Shown: piece by piece, positions 50,767 to 59,799 of the stretch
How positions within the stretch are numbered: the first letter of the stretch is position 1
How the letters are laid out: the number at the start of each line of letters is the position of its first letter
From: Arenicellales bacterium
GTDB lineage: Bacteria; Pseudomonadota; Gammaproteobacteria; Arenicellales; JAHEKD01
Assembly: GCA_028284225.1 (NCBI GenBank)
Contig: JANQSD010000005.1
Span: forward strand, 1 to 64,000
Length of the DNA stretch: 64,000 nt
Reading direction: 5' to 3'
Translations under genes and position numbers: made by a program
The notes under the pieces: generated by a model
Database searches by the model: none
The model's input: only the letters and a program-made list of their open reading frames with translations
What the model was told of the DNA's origin: nothing

Positions 50767-52115
50767 GTTATTAAATCCTGGGTTGAAAGGTTAATGTCTA
50801 GTGAGTCAGTCCAATTAACTAATGATTGGGGTGGTTTAAAACCACTTAGTGATTCAAATTTTTGATAAATTTGCGGGGCTGTCATGGGATTTTGAGGTGC
50901 ACCTAAAGGGTAGGCACATTCAGCTCGCCAACTCTTGCCATTGGCGTCGATGACTTCCAACCAGTCAGGTTGATCCGGGTCATAATTAAGCTTTGGATTA
51001 ATGGGTGATTTGATATCCAGCTCAATCAGTGAGATCAACTGTTGAACTTTGGTATCGCTTAAGCTGTCAGTTTCGAAGTCAGTTAAGGTTAGCCGCCCCT
51101 TCAATAGTGCAACAGCGCAACAATAAGGCACACTAAATAATGCTTCGCGGCGGTTTTTAGGTTGGATAAACGGCAGAATAGCCGCATGAAAGTCGGGCAG
51201 ACTAGCCTTAATGTGTTTGATGTTGGCAATTTGGCCGTTCATTTGTTGATGAATATCCAAGGCACAGTCCACCAGACGATGTGTATAACCGCAGGCAGGG
51301 TAAGCCTTGACAACCAGGCCGTGTTTTTTCAACGCCAATTCTTTGCCTAATGACTTAAAAGCCAGTTCAAATCGCTCATCGTCAACACCAGCTGTTAACT
51401 CGCTATAGCCGCGTTTACCATCAAAAATATCAGCTTGTCCGGTCAAGCCGTTGGCGGCAAATGATGCTGCCATTAACCCTGCTTTAGCAGCCAGTCCGGC
51501 ATGAAGCGGTTTAGCACTGGAGCCAAACTGTCGGGTTAGACCTCCGACCATGCTGACCGACAAAGCCATGGCATTAGTTGTTTGGATCGTATCCAGCTTA
51601 AATAACCGGGAAACGGCCGCTGCTGCGCCAACAGTGCCCAGGCTTGAAGTTGTATGCCAGCCCTTATCATAATGTTCGAAGTTCATGGCTTCACCCAAAC
51701 GGGCAATGACTTCAAAACCGGCAATATAAGCCTTAATCAATTGGTGACTGCTGATAATTCGTTGTTGAGCCGCAGCCAACAGAGCTGGAAAAATAACAGC
51801 GCTGGGGTGGGAATTACCGGGTATTTCCCAGTCGTCTAAGTCCAGGCAATGTGCAGCTACCCCGTTTACTAAAGCCGCCCAGGGCGGGGCAAGAAAAGTG
51901 TTAGTTCCAAACACAGGTGCCGTACCTTGTCCCCAGGCCGAAACGGTTTTTAATGTATCCCGAGTAATGGATTCGTTGGCACCTACTAATATGCAACCCA
52001 GTGTGTCGATCAGGGCAAGTCGCACAATGTCGTTAGTGTCATTCCCGATGACCTGTTGATCAGCAACAAAACCGGCTAATCTCGCTAAGGTCCACGGTTG
52101 AGTCGGTTGGCGCAT
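50763..52115 (-). CDS. MmgE/PrpD-family dehydratase/isomerase
   Basis: This 450-residue protein of the MmgE/PrpD family has the features LALIDTLGCILVGAN, HCLDLDDWEIPGNSHPSAVI, and GLAAKAGLMAASFAANGLTG followed by KRGYSELTAG. Family members dehydrate 2-methylcitrate, epimerise iminodisuccinate or decarboxylate cis-aconitate. With the IPMDH-like and MttB-like genes near it, a role on a tri- or dicarboxylic amine product is possible. It overlaps the MttB-like gene start by four bases. Confidence 0.85.
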   Translation of the reverse strand: MRQPTQPWTLARLAGFVADQQVIGNDTNDIVRLALIDTLGCILVGANESITRDTLKTVSAWGQGTAPVFGTNTFLAPPWAALVNGVAAHCLDLDDWEIPGNSHPSAVIFPALLAAAQQRIISSHQLIKAYIAGFEVIARLGEAMNFEHYDKGWHTTSSLGTVGAAAAVSRLFKLDTIQTTNAMALSVSMVGGLTRQFGSSAKPLHAGLAAKAGLMAASFAANGLTGQADIFDGKRGYSELTAGVDDERFELAFKSLGKELALKKHGLVVKAYPACGYTHRLVDCALDIHQQMNGQIANIKHIKASLPDFHAAILPFIQPKNRREALFSVPYCCAVALLKGRLTLTDFETDSLSDTKVQQLISLIELDIKSPINPKLNYDPDQPDWLEVIDANGKSWRAECAYPLGAPQNPMTAPQIYQKFESLSGFKPPQSLVNWTDSLDINLSTQDLIT

Positions 52116-52129
52116 GACTATCGTTGTCT

Positions 52130-53143
52130 TTAGGTTCTAGCAGCTCGATGTTTATCGATCATGGTCTTGCGAATACGTTTGGTCGCCTCATCTGTACCGT
52201 CATGATAAGAGCCAAACCATTTGTCCCAGGGCATTTCACTGGTGCCATAGTTGCAATCAAAATAACGATGATGGAGCTGATGAAAAAAATCGCCTAATGC
52301 CATTTGCCGTTTATCTTTAACAAACAGGCTCTCAAAACCTGAGTGTGATGCAATCGGATTTAAGCCTTGCAGGTAAAAGTGAAATAGCACATGCAGCGGA
52401 TGTGACGCCACTACAAAATGAATCACAACAGAGTTGAAATACAAAAAATGTTCCAGCGGGTGCATAGATATTCCTGACCACGGGCCGACATTAATATTTC
52501 GATGGTGTAGCGAGTGAGCCAGTTTGAACATCGGTGGCCAATGTAAAAAACGATGAATCCAGTAAAAGTGCATGGATGACCAGAGCGAGATTAACGGAAA
52601 CCAGACCACAAACCATAGCGGATTATCAATGAAGTTGACAAAAGGGACGTAATGGTTAGCCAGTGCCCAGAAATAAACAATTTCGTACAATGACCAGAAT
52701 GTTACGCCACTGGCCAGAGACCAGAACATATTGTCTTTAACCTGGTCTGAGAAGGTAAACATAGGTTTGTCTCTGGCCATATCGCGATGGGTGAATTTAC
52801 GCTTTTTGCCTTGTAACTTTTTGCCGTACAAATACCAGTGCAGACCACCGGCAAACAGGCAGGTAACCGCCAAGTTCTTAAAGTGAATCTGCAAAATCCA
52901 GCCCAACTCAAAATTTTGCATACGTACTAAATCAGGTAACATAAACGACCAGGTTACTAGTGCCAGCCCCACCCATAAAACCAATGTGGTCAAACTAAAC
53001 CAGGAGCTGCTGATCCAACGCCAGATACCTGCAGGTGAAGGGGGCCATCTAAACGGTGTGGCTTTATCAAGGGGTAGATGCGGATGCCAGTTCCAGTCCT
53101 TATCGACGAGTTGCTCCTTTTGATTTGCTGCTGTTTGATTCAT
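52130..53143 (-). CDS. Sterol-desaturase/fatty-acid-hydroxylase superfamily membrane enzyme
   Basis: The 337-residue membrane protein has four to five membrane helices and the diiron histidine boxes HRFLH (with upstream HFYWIH), HSLHHR and HQLHHRYFDCNYG. The superfamily hydroxylates or desaturates lipids and lipid-like substrates with O2. It is 14 bases upstream of the MmgE/PrpD gene, so it is probably part of that operon. A role in oxidising an alkyl or trimethylammonium compound is inference from context. Confidence 0.8.
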   Translation of the reverse strand: MNQTAANQKEQLVDKDWNWHPHLPLDKATPFRWPPSPAGIWRWISSSWFSLTTLVLWVGLALVTWSFMLPDLVRMQNFELGWILQIHFKNLAVTCLFAGGLHWYLYGKKLQGKKRKFTHRDMARDKPMFTFSDQVKDNMFWSLASGVTFWSLYEIVYFWALANHYVPFVNFIDNPLWFVVWFPLISLWSSMHFYWIHRFLHWPPMFKLAHSLHHRNINVGPWSGISMHPLEHFLYFNSVVIHFVVASHPLHVLFHFYLQGLNPIASHSGFESLFVKDKRQMALGDFFHQLHHRYFDCNYGTSEMPWDKWFGSYHDGTDEATKRIRKTMIDKHRAART

Positions 53144-53159
53144 CGTTTTACTCCGGTTT

Positions 53160-53348
53160 AACCTAGACTCCTCAGTTGGATCGGTGTTAAGGCGCGAGTA
53201 AAATCCACAGCTGCTGCGTTATGGATTTTAATCCGCCTTGAGGCCGATAGTGAACTCACCCACAAGGTGAATGCCCAAACACGACTATTTGCATCAGAAT
53301 TCATACGTTTAACTTTATCTTACAGCGGTCAACTGAGGAATCTAGGTT
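53160..53348. mobile_element. MITE-like element, 189 bp, with 19-bp terminal inverted repeats
   Basis: AACCTAGACTCCTCAGTTG at 53160-53178 and its inverse CAACTGAGGAATCTAGGTT at 53330-53348 differ at one base. Inside, TAAAATCCA and TGGATTTTA form a further inverted repeat around 53196-53230. There is no coding capacity. The right end reaches the stop codon of the aldehyde dehydrogenase gene, so insertion may have supplied that stop. Probably moved by a transposase elsewhere. Confidence 0.7.
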
Positions 53349-54823
53349 TAAGCAAAAGGATCAGGTTGATTAGGAGTAGTGTCTAGCCAGACACTTTTGA
53401 TTTGCATGAAGGCTTTCATGCCCTCTATGCCATTTTCCCGACCATAACCGGACTGTTTATAACCACCAACCGGTGATTGGGTAGTGGCATTAAAATAGTT
53501 ATTAATATATACCGTGCCGGCTTTGAGTCGATCGGCAACACGAATAGCACGGGCGCTATCCTGACTCCAAACGCCCGCCGCCAGGCCGAACTTGGAATCA
53601 TTTGCCATCTCTATGGCCTGCTCTTGACTTGTAAATGGAATTACAGCCAACACCGGCCCGAAGACTTCATCCTGAGCCAGTTTCATGTCCTGAGTGACAT
53701 TAGTAAAAATTGTCGGCTCAATAAATAAGCCGTTTGCAGCATTGCCTGGTTTAACAGCATTACCGCCATAGGCCAGACGGGCACCATCCGCTTTGGCTTT
53801 TTCAATATCACGCAGGATGCAATCAAAATGGCTTTTATGTGCAATCGGTCCGATGTGGGTTGCAGGATCATCAGGGTGGCCCAGTCTGGCGCTGCTAATG
53901 ACTTTGATCAGTTTTTCAACCATTTCATCATGAACCGATTGTTCAACCAACAACCGTGAGCCGGAAATGCAACTTTGCCCTGCAGGTGGAAAAATACCGG
54001 CTGCCACACCGTTAGCTGCTAATTGTAGATCAGCATCGGCAAACACCAGTTGCGGGGATTTGCCACCTAATTCCATGATGACCGGTTTTATTTTTTGGGC
54101 AGCTGTGACTGCGGTAGCGGCACCGCCACCGATGCCACCGGTAAAGCTGACTAACCGTATTAAATCATGGTTAACCAAATCGGCACCTGTTTGTGCACCC
54201 AAACCGGTGACAACATTCAGCACACCTGGTGCTAAATCGGCCTGTTCAAATGCCTGCATCAGGGCCAATGTCGAAGCGGATGCATATTCAGACGGTTTAA
54301 TCACCACAGTATTACCGGCTGCCAGCGCTGCGGCAATTTTCCAAATAGCGATCAACAGCGGTGAGTTCCAGGCGGTTATGCATGCTACTGCACCAAACGG
54401 TTCATAGCGGGTGTAGTTTAAAATTCCCGGTGCATCAACAGGAATTACTGAGCCTTCAATTTTATCGGCTAAACCGGCGTAATAATAAAAGCTGTCTGCT
54501 AGCCAGGACTTCAGCCCCGGAGTAATATCTTTGGTTTTCTTACCGTTATCGCGAGTTTCGATTTCACCTAATATCTCGGCGTTTTCAATTAATACATCAC
54601 CTAGTCGGCGCAGCGCACGGCCACGCTCCGAGGGCAGCATTCTGCCCCAGGGGCCGTGTTCAAAAGCCTGATGAGCTGCTTGTACGGCCTTGTCTACATC
54701 CTCAGTGTTACATTTGGGAATTCGAGCCCAAACCTCGCCGGTAGTCGGATCGATGCTGTCCAGGTATTCACCTGAGAAAGGCTTGTGCCATTGGCCGTTG
54801 GCATAGAAATCGAAGGTTTTCAT
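53348..54823 (-). CDS. Aldehyde dehydrogenase, betaine-aldehyde type
   Basis: The 491-residue enzyme has VIMELGGKSPQLVFADAD (catalytic Glu) and PPAGQSCISGSRLLVEQS (catalytic Cys), plus GYKQSGYGRENGIEGM near the end. The overall pattern fits the broad BetB/aldehyde dehydrogenase group. With a GMC choline-dehydrogenase-like gene upstream, oxidation of choline to glycine betaine is a reasonable guess. The C-terminus (DTTPNQPDPFA) ends at the MITE border, and the last residues may have been altered by the insertion. Confidence 0.85.
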   Translation of the reverse strand: MKTFDFYANGQWHKPFSGEYLDSIDPTTGEVWARIPKCNTEDVDKAVQAAHQAFEHGPWGRMLPSERGRALRRLGDVLIENAEILGEIETRDNGKKTKDITPGLKSWLADSFYYYAGLADKIEGSVIPVDAPGILNYTRYEPFGAVACITAWNSPLLIAIWKIAAALAAGNTVVIKPSEYASASTLALMQAFEQADLAPGVLNVVTGLGAQTGADLVNHDLIRLVSFTGGIGGGAATAVTAAQKIKPVIMELGGKSPQLVFADADLQLAANGVAAGIFPPAGQSCISGSRLLVEQSVHDEMVEKLIKVISSARLGHPDDPATHIGPIAHKSHFDCILRDIEKAKADGARLAYGGNAVKPGNAANGLFIEPTIFTNVTQDMKLAQDEVFGPVLAVIPFTSQEQAIEMANDSKFGLAAGVWSQDSARAIRVADRLKAGTVYINNYFNATTQSPVGGYKQSGYGRENGIEGMKAFMQIKSVWLDTTPNQPDPFA

Positions 54824-55248
54824 AAAGTGGCCTCGATTGAATGATGAGTGTTTTTTGTTACCCCCTCTAGCTCCCCCTGAAAAGGGGAGAACATCAAATG
54901 TTCCAAGGTCTTATCTAATTTTTGTACGGAGCTTAGTATTAATAGTTTCATTTTAGTGCTGTTCCCTCTAGCTCCCTCTGAAAGGGGGAGAATATGGAAT
55001 GTTCCGAGGTTTTGTCTAATTTTTGTACGGAGCTTAGTATTAATAGTTTCAATTTTAGTGCTGTTCCCTCTAGCTCCCCCATTGGAAATAATTCGAAGTA
55101 ATGCAATTCGGACTGATCCTGAACCGATTCACTGGGAAATGAAACAGACATCGAATAATAACCTTGTTTAACCGAGTTATTCTGTTTCCCGTTGAATGAT
55201 CTCAAAGTAATCTGATATGCCTCACTTTGAATCAATGCCCATCCCCTG
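54824..55248. repeat. Tandem 101-bp repeats and inverted repeat units
   Basis: No gene is seen. A unit of about 101 bases begins with CTAGCTCCC at 54867, 54968 and 55070, giving two full copies and a partial third; copies contain TTTTTGTACGGAGCTTAGTA. After the third copy the sequence changes to ATTCGAAGTAATGC and GGGAAATGAAAC, and an inverted version follows up to about 55275 (CATCCCCTGTCAGGGGAGG). It shares words with 48861-49224. The array lies between the aldehyde dehydrogenase and GMC genes. Confidence 0.75.
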
Positions 55249-56958
55249 TCAGGGGAGGTTAGGAGGGGTAAATTCTTCATGGCTTTCCTCTGAATGTGTT
55301 GAACTTGCCGTATTTAAAACTAAATCGGCGGCTTTTTCCGCAAAGGCGATTATCGGTGCGTTAGTGTTGCCGGTGGTTATTGTCGGCATGATAGAGCCAT
55401 CGACAATACGAAGGTTCTCAAGGCTTTTAACTCTTAGTTTGGGATCAATCACTGCCATTTCATCATCTGCTGTTCCCATTTTGCAAGTGCCGACGGGATG
55501 ATGGCCAGTGGTGACTAACTGTCGAATTGATTGCAATAGTTCTTTATCTGATTGGAGTAGAGCCCCCGGTTGTAACTCTTTGCCGCGATATGGGTCGAAG
55601 GCGGGCTGTGCCACTACATCACGCATCTTCTTAATGCCTTCAATCAAGTCATTTTGATCTTTGTCAGCGGCCAAGAAATTAGGATCAATGAGCGGCTGAT
55701 CAAAAGGGTTATTGCTTTTCAGTTTAACGCTGCCTCGTGATTGCGGATGCATTTGATTAATATCCAGTTGAAAACCGCAACCTGCTTGTTTGCCGCGCAC
55801 TAAAATCTGACTGCCGAGACTATTCAGATTTAACTTCGACTGATTAACCGGCGCCTCTTTAACAATCATAGGCGTAAACATTGTTTGTAAATCCGGAATT
55901 TGGTTCGTGGAGTCCAGGCTAAAGAACAGATGCGTACTCCAAAAAGGATTTGCACACGGACCGGACTTGGTAAGCAAATATCTAACTCCAATTCCAACAG
56001 CGCGGTCAAGTCGCTGAAGGCGGGCGAGGGTCAGGGACGCATCAGTGCAGACATATTGCATGGGATAATTAACATGATCCTGCAGGTTCATACCGACACC
56101 AGGCAGATCGATCATCACAGGAATGTCGTGTTGCTGCAGATGTTCGCTAGCGCCAATGCCTGATAGCATTAATAATTGTGGTGTGGCAAAGGTGCCAAGA
56201 CATAGGATGATTTCATTATCTGCATAGGCTGTTTTAATATCTGCGCCTTGTGCATAGTTAATAGCATTCGCGCGATGACCTGAAAAGACTATATTATGTG
56301 CAGTGGACTGTGTTTTTATGGTCAAGTTTTGATGACAGCGGTGCTTTTGAAGGTAAGCTAAGAAAGTAGACTGGCGCTGCCCATTATGCACGGTTACATC
56401 AAGCAAGCCGGTACCTAGCTGGTCGAAGGCATTAAAATCAGCGTTGTAAGGGTGACCGGCCTGTTGTGCTGCATCCAAAAATGCTTGATCCAGTTCACCG
56501 CAATTTTGTGCCGGGGAAATTTTTATCGGGCCCTCATGTCCATGGTATTTGTCATTGTAATGCGTGGCAGTTTCCAGTTTTTTAAAGTAGGGTAATAGAT
56601 CTTGATAACGCCAGCCCGGCAAGTTCCAGTCATCGTAATCTTGGGCGTTACCACGGATATAAATCATGCCGTTCATGATTGAACTACCACCCAGGGCACG
56701 GCCTCGCGGATAGTAAATGCTACGCTCATGCAGCTCTCTCTGGGGAACGCAATGGTAACCCCAGTCAAATTTAGGGTTTCCGAATAAAAAGCCGTTGCCT
56801 GCCGGCATTTTGATGAATAGATCATCGCCTTTACCGCCAGCTTCCAGAAGTAGCACGCTGGCATTAACAGATTCGCTTAAGCGCCGGGCCATCACGCAAC
56901 CGGCTGAACCGCCGCCAACGACGATGAAATCATAGGTATTTTCTGCCGTTTGCCTCAT
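55249..56958 (-). CDS. GMC oxidoreductase, choline-dehydrogenase-like
   Basis: The 569-residue flavoprotein has an N-terminal Rossmann motif (DFIVVGGGSAGCVMARRL), then SSIMNGMIYIRGNAQDYDDW, and the C-terminal TGHHPVGTCKMG and NTNAPIIAFAEKAADLVL of GMC enzymes such as BetA. It probably oxidises choline or another alcohol. The last residues lie in the repeat unit, so the C-terminal tail (EESHEEFTPPNLP) may be repeat-derived. The start overlaps the IPMDH-like gene by four bases. Confidence 0.85.
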   Translation of the reverse strand: MRQTAENTYDFIVVGGGSAGCVMARRLSESVNASVLLLEAGGKGDDLFIKMPAGNGFLFGNPKFDWGYHCVPQRELHERSIYYPRGRALGGSSIMNGMIYIRGNAQDYDDWNLPGWRYQDLLPYFKKLETATHYNDKYHGHEGPIKISPAQNCGELDQAFLDAAQQAGHPYNADFNAFDQLGTGLLDVTVHNGQRQSTFLAYLQKHRCHQNLTIKTQSTAHNIVFSGHRANAINYAQGADIKTAYADNEIILCLGTFATPQLLMLSGIGASEHLQQHDIPVMIDLPGVGMNLQDHVNYPMQYVCTDASLTLARLQRLDRAVGIGVRYLLTKSGPCANPFWSTHLFFSLDSTNQIPDLQTMFTPMIVKEAPVNQSKLNLNSLGSQILVRGKQAGCGFQLDINQMHPQSRGSVKLKSNNPFDQPLIDPNFLAADKDQNDLIEGIKKMRDVVAQPAFDPYRGKELQPGALLQSDKELLQSIRQLVTTGHHPVGTCKMGTADDEMAVIDPKLRVKSLENLRIVDGSIMPTITTGNTNAPIIAFAEKAADLVLNTASSTHSEESHEEFTPPNLP

Positions 56959-58058
56959 AGTTGCTTATATTCTGCAATGATACGTTGAGTGGCCTGTTTA
57001 GTTGTCGAACGACCATTTAAGTCAGGCGTGGTTACCCCGGCATCAATAGTTCTCACAACCGCAGACTCAATTTCTTCGGCAAGATCAGGGCGTTTAAATG
57101 TGTATTGCAACATCATTGCGATGCTTAGAATCATGCCCATCGGATTGGCGATGCCTTGACCGGCAATATCCGGCGCCGAACCATGCACAGGTTCATAAAT
57201 GCCCGCTAAAGTGTCTTCATCGGGATTGAGTGTGCTTAAACAAGCTGAGGGGAGCATGCCTAATGATCCGGCCATGGTGCCGGCAAGATCTGAGGCCAAA
57301 TCACCAAGTAAATTATCGGCGAGCACTACATCGAATGCTTTAGGGTTCATGGTCATTTGATATAAGGCATTATCAGCATATTGGTGAATCAGCTCAATTT
57401 GAGGATATTCATCGGCGCCAATTTGATTGACCACGCGCCGCCATAGGACACCGCTTTCGGTGACATTTGATTTGTCCATAGATATCAGTTTGCCGCGCCG
57501 TTGTTGGGCCAGTTCAAAGCCAATTCGTGCAAACCGTTCAATTTCAGTACTCGTATAATAGTTAGCATCGTAACCCTGGAAACTTCCATCGGCTAATTCA
57601 TCGATACCTCTGGGGTAACCAAAGAACATACCACTACATAGTTCCCGTAACACCATAATGTCTGTATTTTTGACAATATGGTCTTTATAGGGAGTGTGTT
57701 GAATCAATGGTGTATAGCATTTGCACGGCCTCAGTCCAGCAAAGGTGTTTAATTCTTTTCTTAAACGCATCAGGCCATCTTTGGTTTCAGGTGGACCGGC
57801 AATATCTAAACTATCCCATTTGGGTCCACCCACTGATCCAACGACCAGAGCATCGGCTTGTTTAGCGGTTTCAACAGTTTGATCACGGCAAAATGTGCCG
57901 TATTTGTCATAAGCAGCACCACCAAGTAAATCTTCGGTCAGGTTTAAATCAAGTTCTTCCTGTTCACAGATGTACTGCAGTAATTCCAAGGCAGCATCTA
58001 CGACCTCCGGGCCGATGCCGTCGCCGCTGAGAACAAGTAAGTTAAGGGACGTTTTCAT
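56955..58058 (-). CDS. 3-isopropylmalate/tartrate dehydrogenase-family enzyme
   Basis: The 367-residue protein is LeuB-like: VLSGDGIGPEVVDAALELL, VLRELCSGMFFGYPRGIDEL, SMDKSNVTESGVLWRRVV, DNLLGDLASDLAGTMAGSLG and EPVHGSAPDIAGQGIANPMG. No leuA, leuC or leuD is next to it. Instead it heads the GMC-aldehyde dehydrogenase run and is divergent from a LysR gene, so it may act on another 2-hydroxy-dicarboxylate. It could still be the cell's LeuB. Confidence 0.85.
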   Translation of the reverse strand: MKTSLNLLVLSGDGIGPEVVDAALELLQYICEQEELDLNLTEDLLGGAAYDKYGTFCRDQTVETAKQADALVVGSVGGPKWDSLDIAGPPETKDGLMRLRKELNTFAGLRPCKCYTPLIQHTPYKDHIVKNTDIMVLRELCSGMFFGYPRGIDELADGSFQGYDANYYTSTEIERFARIGFELAQQRRGKLISMDKSNVTESGVLWRRVVNQIGADEYPQIELIHQYADNALYQMTMNPKAFDVVLADNLLGDLASDLAGTMAGSLGMLPSACLSTLNPDEDTLAGIYEPVHGSAPDIAGQGIANPMGMILSIAMMLQYTFKRPDLAEEIESAVVRTIDAGVTTPDLNGRSTTKQATQRIIAEYKQL

Positions 58059-58132
58059 GTTGTTTATTCATTCGATAAATCAGATGCTATCATGGTAATT
58101 TACCCTTGAAAACAGGTAAAAAAATCATAATA

Positions 58133-58153
58133 ATCATTCCTTTAAAGAATGAT
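58133..58153. promoter_or_regulatory. LysR-type operator palindrome
   Basis: ATCATTC and GAATGAT form a perfect inverted repeat around CTTTAAA, just before the LysR start. TTTACC and GGTAAA form a second one at about 58100-58120. Both sit in the region shared by the IPMDH-like and LysR genes and are candidate regulator sites. Confidence 0.55.
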
Positions 58154-58161
58154 ATATAACG

Positions 58162-59052
58162 ATGTTGCCACCTCTGAATGCCTTACGTTCTTTCGAAGTT
58201 GCCGCCCGCCATCTGAGTTTCACCCGGGCAGCAAAAGAACTCAATGTCAGGCAGCCGGCAGTCAGCAGGCAAGTTGCTGAACTAGAGCAGTGGTTAGGTC
58301 AGTCCCTGTTTATCAGACGTAAACCCAGGCTTGAATTGACCAGTCATGGTCAAGTGTTATTTTCAGCCATTTCTTCAGGTTTTGAGCAGATTCGTCAGGC
58401 TGTAGAAGACATACGTAAAACACAAGATCAATCACAGCTGGTTGTTGATGTTTCTATAGGTATTGCCAGTTGCTGGTTAATGGCCCGGTTAGCTGATTTT
58501 AGAAAAAAGTTTCCGCAAATAAATTTGCAGCTTATCACCAGGGACAGCAATTGCGGCTATGATGCCGATACTACCGATATTGTTGTGATGTTTGGTGAAA
58601 AAGGGGAATTGCCGGGTTATAAGTCCAAGCTTTTATTTCAAGAAACCTTGTTTCCAATTTGTAGTGTAGATTATTTGCCAAGCAAAAAATTCACGGTTGA
58701 GGAATTAGCGCAGCAAAAGTTGCTCTACTTGAGAGACGCTTATCATGCTTCGGACTGGCAACGTTTGTTTGAGACAACAGGCCTGGAGCCATTAGACCCT
58801 TCAGCAGATCGCTTTTATAACAGTTATATTGTTTACTTGCAGGCAGCGTTAAATGGCGAGGGTGTTGCTTTAGGTTGGCAATATCTCATGTCAGACTTGT
58901 TAAGGGCAAAACGTTTGCGAATTGCTGCAGATATAAGTGTCAGCACAAACAGAGGTTATTACTGTTGTTTTTTTGATCGGGCAAAAACTAAGCAAGAAGC
59001 CGACTTATTTGTTGAGTGGCTTATAGAGCAGGCATTATTGACGCCGTTATAA
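58162..59052 (+). CDS. LysR-family regulator, GcvA-like
   Basis: The 296-residue protein has a GcvA-type N-terminus (LPPLNALRSFEVAARHLSFT, then AAKELNVRQPAVSRQVAELE) and an effector domain. GcvA-like regulators often control neighbouring amino-acid or amine genes. It is divergent from the IPMDH-GMC-aldehyde dehydrogenase run and likely regulates it. Confidence 0.85.
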   Translation: MLPPLNALRSFEVAARHLSFTRAAKELNVRQPAVSRQVAELEQWLGQSLFIRRKPRLELTSHGQVLFSAISSGFEQIRQAVEDIRKTQDQSQLVVDVSIGIASCWLMARLADFRKKFPQINLQLITRDSNCGYDADTTDIVVMFGEKGELPGYKSKLLFQETLFPICSVDYLPSKKFTVEELAQQKLLYLRDAYHASDWQRLFETTGLEPLDPSADRFYNSYIVYLQAALNGEGVALGWQYLMSDLLRAKRLRIAADISVSTNRGYYCCFFDRAKTKQEADLFVEWLIEQALLTPL

Positions 59053-59096
59053 ACGCTTTGCAATGTGGTCAAGTAACGAAAGCGATCGATTATTGC

Positions 59097-59548
59097 TCAA
59101 GCAGCTTTTTGATATTGTTTAATCCTATTTAAAATGTGATGTTCAAGCCGCTGAATTTTCTTGGTTTTAGAGGCATAGACAATAGTCTGATAGCCCTCTG
59201 ACACCAGTTGGCCCGAGTCCGCATCAAAAAACTCGAAAACAACATCAAACGAGGCGTTTTTGATATTTTTTGTGCTGACTACACATTTTAGTTTTTGGAA
59301 AGGGTAAGTTTCTCCTTTGTATTCATTATGTGCTTGTTTAGTAATGAATACGCCATCCAGTTCAAACATGTTTTCAAAGATACATTCGCTAAACCATGCT
59401 TCTCGGCACATTCCTTGCCATTCAAAATAGCTGGAAAAATAAATATTGCCGTAGGCGTTTGAATCCTTTAGATAGGTGTTTATCTGATATTCGTATTTTT
59501 TTTTTGGGCTGGGAATACGGGAATGATGTTTAATGCTTCGTTTTTCAT
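59097..59548 (-). pseudogene. Hotdog thioesterase, enediyne-type (frameshift in A10 tract)
   Basis: The full gene would start at ATG 59548, preceded by a GAGG ribosome site, and reads KNEALNIIPVFPAQKK. An A10 run on the minus strand (T10 at 59496-59505) then breaks the frame. In the shifted frame it continues YEYQINTYLKDSNAYGNIYF, SSYFEWQGMCREAWFSECIF, up to the stop at 59097. NxxGNxYFxxYxxWQGxCRE is the hallmark of thioesterases of enediyne polyketide pathways. One extra A, or two fewer, would restore an intact protein of about 150 residues. It is either a sequence error, a slippage-controlled gene or a pseudogene. Confidence 0.7.
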
Positions 59549-59799
59549 TTCAATACCTCATAAATGTCTGAAAGGAATACTCCTAAATTAGTTTGTGTTT
59601 GATTCCGATCAACATTTCGATACATAGACCACATGGGGTTGCAAATCATGCTAACTACATAATACATTAATTAATTAAATATTAAAAATAATTAATTTGA
59701 TAAACAACTAAGTGGAAAGTCTGGGTATGTAGATGGAAGTGGGTAAGAAACGATTAACTCGCAGGAGCCAAAATCAAGGTTTGGCAGTTTAATCCAGGT
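59549..59799. other. AT-rich gap between thioesterase and histidine kinase genes
   Basis: No gene is seen. The stretch around 59660-59700 is nearly pure A and T. It likely contains the promoter of the minus-strand thioesterase. No hairpin was found for the end of the kinase gene. Confidence 0.4.

Noticed and set aside
53967-54407. Plus-strand frame of 146 codons inside the aldehyde dehydrogenase gene
   Set aside because: Opposite-strand shadow of a clear aldehyde dehydrogenase; low-complexity composition rich in Ala and Pro.
54867-55080. CRISPR array
   Set aside because: The units are about 101 bases with almost no variable spacer between them, and no cas genes are present.
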